NCBI RefSeq assembly: GCF_900182565.1
Contig: NZ_FXTI01000003.1
Location: forward strand, 186,001-250,000
DNA from: Melghirimyces algeriensis
GTDB lineage: Bacteria > Bacillota > Bacilli > Thermoactinomycetales > DSM-45169
Length of the DNA: 64,000 nt
Reading direction: 5' to 3'
Below the pieces are notes generated by a model that was given only the letters and a program-made list of their open reading frames with translations, was not told where the DNA came from and searched no databases. A program made the translations under genes and the position numbers. The first letter of the stretch is position 1. The number at the start of each line of letters is the position of its first letter. Shown here in pieces: positions 59,183-64,000 of this stretch.

Positions 59183-59217
59183 GAAGCATCGGTTTTAAAC
59201 CGATGCTTCTTTTATTT
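59183..59217 (+). terminator. asnS terminator
   Basis: GAAGCATCGGTTT and AAACCGATGCTTC are exactly complementary, joined without much loop by a single T, followed by TTTTATTTT. Confidence 0.85.
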
Positions 59218-59272
59218 TCAAGTCTATTTTTACAATCAAGTGCTTGGTATAGTAGGAAGTGAGGTGAAAAAG

Positions 59273-60004
59273 ATGGACCGAAAAATGTCGCCGCACTCCG
59301 CTCTGGTGGACGTGATGCAGCAGGGATCGACGGCTTTTCCGGTCATGTTGTTTACGGAATACAAGCGGTTGGGCCTCAATGAAGGACAAATGATGCTTCT
59401 TTTACATATCATGGTTTTCCGTGATAAGGAGGGGGTTTTGTTTCCCACCGTTCATCAATTGGAAGAGAGAATGAGTGTATCCGCAGATCAAATTATCCAA
59501 TGGATACAGACGCTGGTTCGAAAGGGGTATCTTTCTATTGAAGAAACGGTGGAAGAAGGAGGAATACGAAGCGAACGATATTCCATTGTTCCCCTGTTAC
59601 AGGAGTTGGCTGCCTCTTATTTGGAAAGGGACTCCGATGAGTCGGTCACTCGGACAGAAACGAGTCAAGAGAATTTGTTTCAACTGTTTGAACGGGAGTT
59701 TTGCCGTCCTCTTTCTCCTATGGAATACGAAATGCTGACGAAATGGTTGGATGAAGACAAACATCCTGAAGATCTGATTATCGCTGCTTTGAGAGAAGCT
59801 GTATTTTGCGGTAAGCTGAGCTGTCGCTATATTGACCGAATCCTGCTGGAATGGAAGCGTAACCGAATCCACACACCAGAGGAAGCAACTGAGTTTTCCA
59901 AGAAGTTTCGACAGAAAGGAATCCTCTATCAATCAGAACGATTGCCCGAAGAGAATCGCTCCGGTGAATTTTTCCTCTATAATTGGGTGAACCAAAACTC
60001 GTAA
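59273..60004 (+). CDS. dnaD: DnaD-like replication protein
   Basis: Predicted 243 residues from ATG 59273 (GAGGTGA upstream); the frame continues upstream through the asnS terminator without a ribosome site. N-terminal winged-helix DDBH1-like region (LLLHIMVFRDKEGVLFPTVH; SADQIIQWIQTLVRKGYLSI) is followed near residue 130 by a DnaD/DnaB-like C-terminal domain (LFQLFEREFCRPLSPMEYEM; IIAALREAVFCGKLSCRYID RILLEW region). DnaD starts replisome assembly and primosome loading in Bacillus. Neighbourhood with asnS supports orthology; nth does not follow. Confidence 0.88.
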   Translation: MDRKMSPHSALVDVMQQGSTAFPVMLFTEYKRLGLNEGQMMLLLHIMVFRDKEGVLFPTVHQLEERMSVSADQIIQWIQTLVRKGYLSIEETVEEGGIRSERYSIVPLLQELAASYLERDSDESVTRTETSQENLFQLFEREFCRPLSPMEYEMLTKWLDEDKHPEDLIIAALREAVFCGKLSCRYIDRILLEWKRNRIHTPEEATEFSKKFRQKGILYQSERLPEENRSGEFFLYNWVNQNS

Positions 60005-60010
60005 CTCATG

Positions 60011-60044
60011 AACGTTGTCCCTTTTGGGGCGGCGTTTTTATTTG
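60011..60044 (+). terminator. dnaD terminator
   Basis: AACGTTGTCCC pairs with GGGGCGGCGTT across 11 positions with three G-U pairs, loop TTTT, then TTTTATTT. Confidence 0.75.
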
Positions 60045-60139
60045 GAGTATCGAAAAACAAAGCTGAACATGGAAGGAGATATTATAAAAAAGTAGAAAAC
60101 TATTATTATGAGAGGATATAAAACCTAGGAGTGTTTTTG

Positions 60140-61141
60140 ATGAAAAAGGTAATGAATCAACCTGAAAATATTGTTGACGAAATGCTAGAAGGTATGGTTC
60201 AAGCAACTCCCAACCGTCTGCGTTATTTGAAGGGGAAAGGGGTCTTGGTTCGAACGGATGCCCCGGTGGATGGAAAAGTTGGATTGGTGAGTGGGGGTGG
60301 AAGTGGACATGAACCCGCTCATGGAGGTTTTGTGGGTCGAGGAATGTTGGATGCAGCTGTGGCTGGTGAAGTGTTTACATCTCCAACACCGGATCGGATT
60401 CTGGAAGCGATCAAAGCAGTCGATAGCGGAAAAGGTGTTCTCTGCATTGTGAAAAACTATACCGGAGATGTCCTTAATTTTGACATGGCGGCAGAGCTAG
60501 CTGCGGCTGAAGGAATTCAAGTGGAGCAAGTCGTGGTTAACGATGATGTAGCAGTGGAAGATAGTACTCATACTACAGGCCGACGTGGGATCGCTGGGAC
60601 GGTGTTTGTTCATAAGATTGCAGGGGCTAAGGCTGACCAAGGAGCTTCGCTTGAGGAAGTGAAGAGGGTGGCCGAAAAAGGAATTCGTCGCATTCGGAGT
60701 ATGGGGGTAGCGTTGACACCTTGTACACTTCCGGAAGCAGGGAAGCCAAGCTTTACTTTGGAGGAAGATGAGATTGAGATTGGAATTGGTATCCATGGAG
60801 AGCCAGGGGTGGAGCGGACAAAACTTTTATCTGCTTCTGCGTTGACCCGTACCTTGGCGGATCGAATCTATGATGATTTGCCTTATCGAGCGGGGGACCG
60901 GGTAGCGGTGATGGTGAACGGTATGGGATCCACACCTTTGATGGAATTGAATGTGATCCATAAAGAATTTATCACGTATCTGAATGAAAAACAGAATCAA
61001 GTGGTGGATTCTTGGGTGGGAGAGTATATGACCTCCTTGGATATGGCGGGTTTTTCTCTTACATTGTTCCAGCTGGATGAAGAGTTGGAATCGTTATTGG
61101 CACATCCTGTAGATACGATGGCGGTGAGGTTTGGGAAATGA
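60140..61141 (+). CDS. dhaK: dihydroxyacetone kinase subunit DhaK
   Basis: Predicted 333 residues from ATG 60140, 6-7 nt after AGGAGTG. DhaK binds dihydroxyacetone covalently through a histidine, here in IGIGIHGEPG. Other conserved parts are VGLVSGGGSGHEPAHGGFVG, CIVKNYTGDVLNFDMA and TTGRRGIAGTVFVHKIAGA. In PTS-type kinases DhaL carries ADP and DhaM rephosphorylates it. The stop overlaps the dhaL start (ATGA). Confidence 0.95.
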   Translation: MKKVMNQPENIVDEMLEGMVQATPNRLRYLKGKGVLVRTDAPVDGKVGLVSGGGSGHEPAHGGFVGRGMLDAAVAGEVFTSPTPDRILEAIKAVDSGKGVLCIVKNYTGDVLNFDMAAELAAAEGIQVEQVVVNDDVAVEDSTHTTGRRGIAGTVFVHKIAGAKADQGASLEEVKRVAEKGIRRIRSMGVALTPCTLPEAGKPSFTLEEDEIEIGIGIHGEPGVERTKLLSASALTRTLADRIYDDLPYRAGDRVAVMVNGMGSTPLMELNVIHKEFITYLNEKQNQVVDSWVGEYMTSLDMAGFSLTLFQLDEELESLLAHPVDTMAVRFGK

Positions 61142-62169
61142 AAGTAGTCGATGTGAAGAATTGGTTTTGTCGGTATGCTGAGGTCATTCAGGAAAAGAAA
61201 TCTTTTCTGACAGAATTGGATTCAGCGATAGGGGATGGAGACCACGGTACCAATATGGCCAGAGGGTGGAAAGAGGTTCAAACGCAACTGAAAGCGTTTA
61301 AAGGAGGACTCTCAGAATGCTTTCTCCTAGTTAGCCGCACATTGATCTCCCATGTGGGCGGCGCCTCCGGACCGCTGTACGGAACGGCGTTTTTGCGTAT
61401 GTCGATGGTTCTCAAAGAGAAAGAACATATAAGTGTTGAAGATTGGAAAGAGCTTTTGAACGCCGGCTGTGAGGGGATTGGACAGCGCGGCGGGACGAGT
61501 GGCGGAGAAAAAACAATGTATGATGTTTGGCTCGCCGTAACCAATGAAGCTCAACAGGAAACAGGTGATGATGAGCGTTCATTGTTTTCCCGCCTTTCCG
61601 AAGCTGCTCGTAAAAAAGTGGAGGAGTCCAAGGAACTAAAAGCGTTGAAGGGCAGAGCTTCCTATTTGGGGGATCGCAGTATTGGTCACATAGACCCTGG
61701 TTCGGAATCGACAGCCCTTCTTTTTGAAACGCTTGATCAAACGATGAGTCAATCCAATGAAGAAAAAACAATGAGAAAACCCAAGACTGCCTTGCTGTTG
61801 GTCTCCCATAGTGAACAGTTGGCGGAGGGTACAAAAGAACTGATTTCGGCCATGGCACGGGATGTGCCTGTTCTTACGGCAGCGGGTGATGGAGTGGGGG
61901 GACTGGGAACGCGCTCCGAAGCAATTGAGCAGGTTGTCAAATCGAGTGGTGCGGAGCAAGTGTTACTTTTCTTTGATATTGGAAGTGCCCAAATGAATGC
62001 TGAAATGGCAGCTGAGCTTCTCAAACCGGAGGGGCATCATGTCATGATCGCAGATGCGCCTTTTGTCGAAGGTGCACTTGTAGCTGCGATCGCTTTGCAG
62101 GTGGGGAAAGATATTACCGATGCTGTGAAGGAAGCTGAAGATACACGAAAACAGCCAAAGAAAGGATAA
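61138..62169 (+). CDS. dhaL: dihydroxyacetone kinase DhaL-DhaM fusion
   Basis: Predicted 343 residues, against about 210 for ordinary DhaL. Residues 1-205 are DhaL, with the ADP/Mg-binding LDSAIGDGDHGTNMARG, GGASGPLYGTAF and RASYLGDRSIGHIDPGS. After a short linker, residues about 218-340 form a DhaM-type (EIIA-mannose fold) domain: TALLLVSHSEQLAEGTKELI with the phospho-acceptor His, then LTAAGDGVGGLGTRSEAIEQ. So one polypeptide carries the nucleotide subunit and its PTS phosphoryl donor. Together with dhaK it completes a PTS-dependent dihydroxyacetone kinase; EI and HPr are outside the window. Confidence 0.9.
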   Translation: MKVVDVKNWFCRYAEVIQEKKSFLTELDSAIGDGDHGTNMARGWKEVQTQLKAFKGGLSECFLLVSRTLISHVGGASGPLYGTAFLRMSMVLKEKEHISVEDWKELLNAGCEGIGQRGGTSGGEKTMYDVWLAVTNEAQQETGDDERSLFSRLSEAARKKVEESKELKALKGRASYLGDRSIGHIDPGSESTALLFETLDQTMSQSNEEKTMRKPKTALLLVSHSEQLAEGTKELISAMARDVPVLTAAGDGVGGLGTRSEAIEQVVKSSGAEQVLLFFDIGSAQMNAEMAAELLKPEGHHVMIADAPFVEGALVAAIALQVGKDITDAVKEAEDTRKQPKKG

Positions 62170-62215
62170 AACAACAAATAAAGCACTCGTTTTTGAGTGC
62201 TTTATTTGTTGTTTT
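62168..62215. terminator. long bidirectional terminator between dhaL and the Mur ligase gene
   Basis: A perfect 21-bp stem (62168-62188 with 62195-62215) around GTTTTT. The stem begins inside the dhaL stop and includes the last codons of the minus-strand gene. Confidence 0.93.
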
Positions 62216-63182
62216 GAGCAGATCTTGCAGTCAGGGTATTCACGATTTTTTCAAACTTAAATTTCCGGGATGCTTTAAAATAAATCATGGAACCGGATGG
62301 ACTGTTTTTCAAATGACGAATCAAAGATTCACGGGAGGTGAAGTGAATCACCCGTTGTGGAGACATTCCATGAGAGATGGCGGTTCTCCCGATCTCTTTG
62401 GCATAGTATCCGTAGGTTATTAATTGGTGAAGGTTGATCCGCGCGACAAATCTTCCGATTTCTCTGTGAGCTTCACGGGTGTATTTACCCAGTTCTTTCA
62501 TATCTCCCAAAACAGCAATTGCCTTTCGTTTCCCTGACAAGTCCCTTAAAACGGACAAACCTGCTTTCATTGCTGAAGGATTGGCATTCCAGGCATCGTT
62601 AATCAGGATGCGTCGATTGGTTCCCCTGATTTGTTGCAATCGCATTCGAGGCAATCTTGCCCGCTCTAGTCCTTTTTGAATCCGAGGAATGCTGATTCCG
62701 AGTGAACGGGCGATCCCAATGGCAGCCATGGCATTGTAGACGTTGTGTTCTCCCCACGTTGGAATGAAAAAGGTTCCCTGTTTTCCCGCTATATTTGCTT
62801 CAAAGGTCATTCCACGAGGCGTATACCGAATGTTTGTGGCCTGGATATCCGAGGGACTGTCTATCCCGAATTTATAAACCGTTCCGTGGAAATTGCGTGT
62901 AGAAAGTTTCTTGGAGCGAGAACAGTCAGCATTCAGATACAGTGTGGCACCATTTTTCAGTCCGTCGATCAACTCCTGCTTTGCCATGACAATCCGATTC
63001 AATCCACCCAAACTTCCGGCATGTGCTTCTCCAACGTTGGTAACGGCTCCAACATCGGGGCGAACTACCCGACACTGACGTGCGATGTTATTTAACGATT
63101 TCATGCCCATTTCCAATAACAGCACCTGAACTCCGGGAGACAGTTTTAACAAATAGGAGGGAAGGAAGCGAAACGTATTCAT
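62202..63182 (-). pseudogene. Mur ligase (MurF-like), 3' part of a gene cut by a recombinase element
   Basis: The visible 326 codons begin at NTFRFLPSYLLKL, which corresponds to a point after the nucleotide-binding GTNGKT motif of Mur ligases. The rest of the central and C-terminal domains is present (LLEMGMKSLNNIARQ; VGAVTNVGEAHAGSLGG; WGEHNVYNAMAAIGIAR; ILINDAWNANPSAMKAGL; AVLGDMKELGKYTREAH). Without the P-loop it cannot be a working ligase. An in-frame TGA lies two codons upstream, inside sequence that joins the recombinase gene 17 nt away. The remaining 5' part would lie beyond the right edge if the element simply interrupts the gene. Confidence 0.82.
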
Positions 63183-63198
63183 GTTTCATTGATACCTC

Positions 63199-64000
63199 TT
63201 AAATGCGAAAAAAAATATTAATGGTAAATTCTCCATGCTTAGAGCCTTGTTGACGGCTATACTCAATACGATCCAAAACAGATTTCAACAACCGATTTTT
63301 CTTTTCTGCATCATTTGCAACATCATATGCTTCCGAAATGGTTTTCACTTTTGGCTTAAAGACTGCGCAATTCTGTTCTTCCCGATTGATTTCCTTTCGC
63401 AGTTTTTTTATTTGTTCTTTTACTTTCCGGATTCGGTCGGAAAGCTTTTTTTGTCTGTCTGCAAAGGTTTTTGCATCATATGTACCCTGTTCCAGAAGAT
63501 CATGGAGATTTTCGTGTTGTTCCTGAAGTATGCCTAATTGTTTCTCTTTGACTTTCAGGGATTTTTTCTTTAAAGGAATTTCTGTCGGGAATTTGTCAGA
63601 TAATTGGATATCTAATGTAAATGCTTGGGTGAACTCCTTAATCGAGTCCAAAATTCTTGATTCGATCAGTTGAAGGGAGATGCCTTTGACGATTCCGCGA
63701 CAACGGATGGAGGGGCAACGTAATATGGCTGTGTTTTTGCTGTCCGCTTTTCGGGTTAAAGCATATCCGCAGTTTTTACAATATACCAATCCGGCCAAGG
63801 GGTTAACCAGTTTTTGTGAGCTTTTTACACGTGGAGGATTATGCATTCCATAGTTTTGGTGAGCCAGATCCCATAATTCTTGGGTGATGATGGGCTTGTG
63901 AGCATGTTCCTTTCGATACCATTGTTCTGGTGGAAGAGGCTTGGAGATGTATTTTCCGTTCTGTTTTATATATTTATTTTTTCCCCATACAATGTGCCCT
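63199..64000 (-). CDS. large serine recombinase, C-terminal part (5' outside window)
   Basis: The frame is open to the right edge, so the catalytic N-terminal resolvase domain is not visible. From the edge inward: the recombinase DNA-binding domain (GHIVWGKNKYIKQNGKYISK; HAHKPIITQELWDLAHQNYG), the recombinase zinc ribbon (LAGLVYCKNCGYAL with the second pair near RCPSIRCRG), then a coiled coil (QLGILQEQHENLHDLLEQ; DRQKKLSDRIRKVKEQIKKL) and the basic tail. This is the layout of phage and intervening-element integrases such as SpoIVCA. An ATG at 63846 is internal. Its 3' end lies 17 nt from the cut Mur ligase gene, typical of an integrase beside its attachment site. Confidence 0.88.
   Translation of the reverse strand, partial: GHIVWGKNKYIKQNGKYISKPLPPEQWYRKEHAHKPIITQELWDLAHQNYGMHNPPRVKSSQKLVNPLAGLVYCKNCGYALTRKADSKNTAILRCPSIRCRGIVKGISLQLIESRILDSIKEFTQAFTLDIQLSDKFPTEIPLKKKSLKVKEKQLGILQEQHENLHDLLEQGTYDAKTFADRQKKLSDRIRKVKEQIKKLRKEINREEQNCAVFKPKVKTISEAYDVANDAEKKNRLLKSVLDRIEYSRQQGSKHGEFTINIFFRI

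Overview
The window is a bacterial chromosome segment from an endospore-forming Firmicute. Evidence: spoVS, cotE, spoVK, a CgeB-like gene, Bacillus-type SOS and GlnR sites, and strong AGGAGG ribosome sites. Gene order largely follows the Bacillus ymfM-pgsA-cinA-recA-rny-ymdB-spoVS-tdh-kbl-miaB-ricA-cotE-mutS-mutL-miaA-hfq-spoVK-hflX-ynbB-glnR-glnA backbone. Protein style and moderate GC would fit a Thermoactinomycetaceae-like lineage; that assignment is inference, not tested.

Layout. 1-3 kb: three tandem RodZ-like genes (first cut by the window edge), then an orphan promoter, structured RNA candidate and terminator. 3.5-7.3 kb: pgsA, cinA, a DeaD/DbpA-type helicase and a divergent DUF59/SufT-like gene. 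7.6-12.8 kb: SOS-controlled recA, recX, an Mre11/SbcD-like nuclease and a Rad50/SbcC-like ATPase split over three overlapping genes. 13-25.9 kb: rny, ymdB, sigma-H-driven spoVS, dipeptidase, the korAB 2-oxoacid:ferredoxin oxidoreductase, an MBL hydrolase, an unknown gene, tdh-kbl, miaB and ricA. 26-38.4 kb: cotE, a putative amidoligase, mutS-mutL, a methyltransferase, miaA, hfq, spoVK, hflX and ynbB.

38.4-46.2 kb is an island between ynbB and glnR, which are neighbours in Bacillus. It holds a duplicated DUF456 gene, a decayed CgeB fragment, a five-gene nucleotide-sugar/glycosyltransferase operon and a convergent CgeB-like glycosyltransferase with a DNRLRE-like tail. It plausibly makes a spore-surface glycan. 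glnR-glnA follow with a perfect GlnR box.

48.5-64 kb is accessory. It contains an MFS exporter; a MarR/ArsA/SRPBCC-like set carrying three copies of one 16-bp palindrome; an IS200/IS605 element with broken tnpA, intact tnpB and a left-side array of 24-bp repeats; and a LysE-like gene remnant. Then come a VOC protein, an aldo/keto reductase, YnfA, asnS, a DnaD-like gene, dhaK and a dhaL-dhaM fusion. The window ends with a Mur ligase gene cut by an element carrying a large serine recombinase, whose 5' part lies outside the window.
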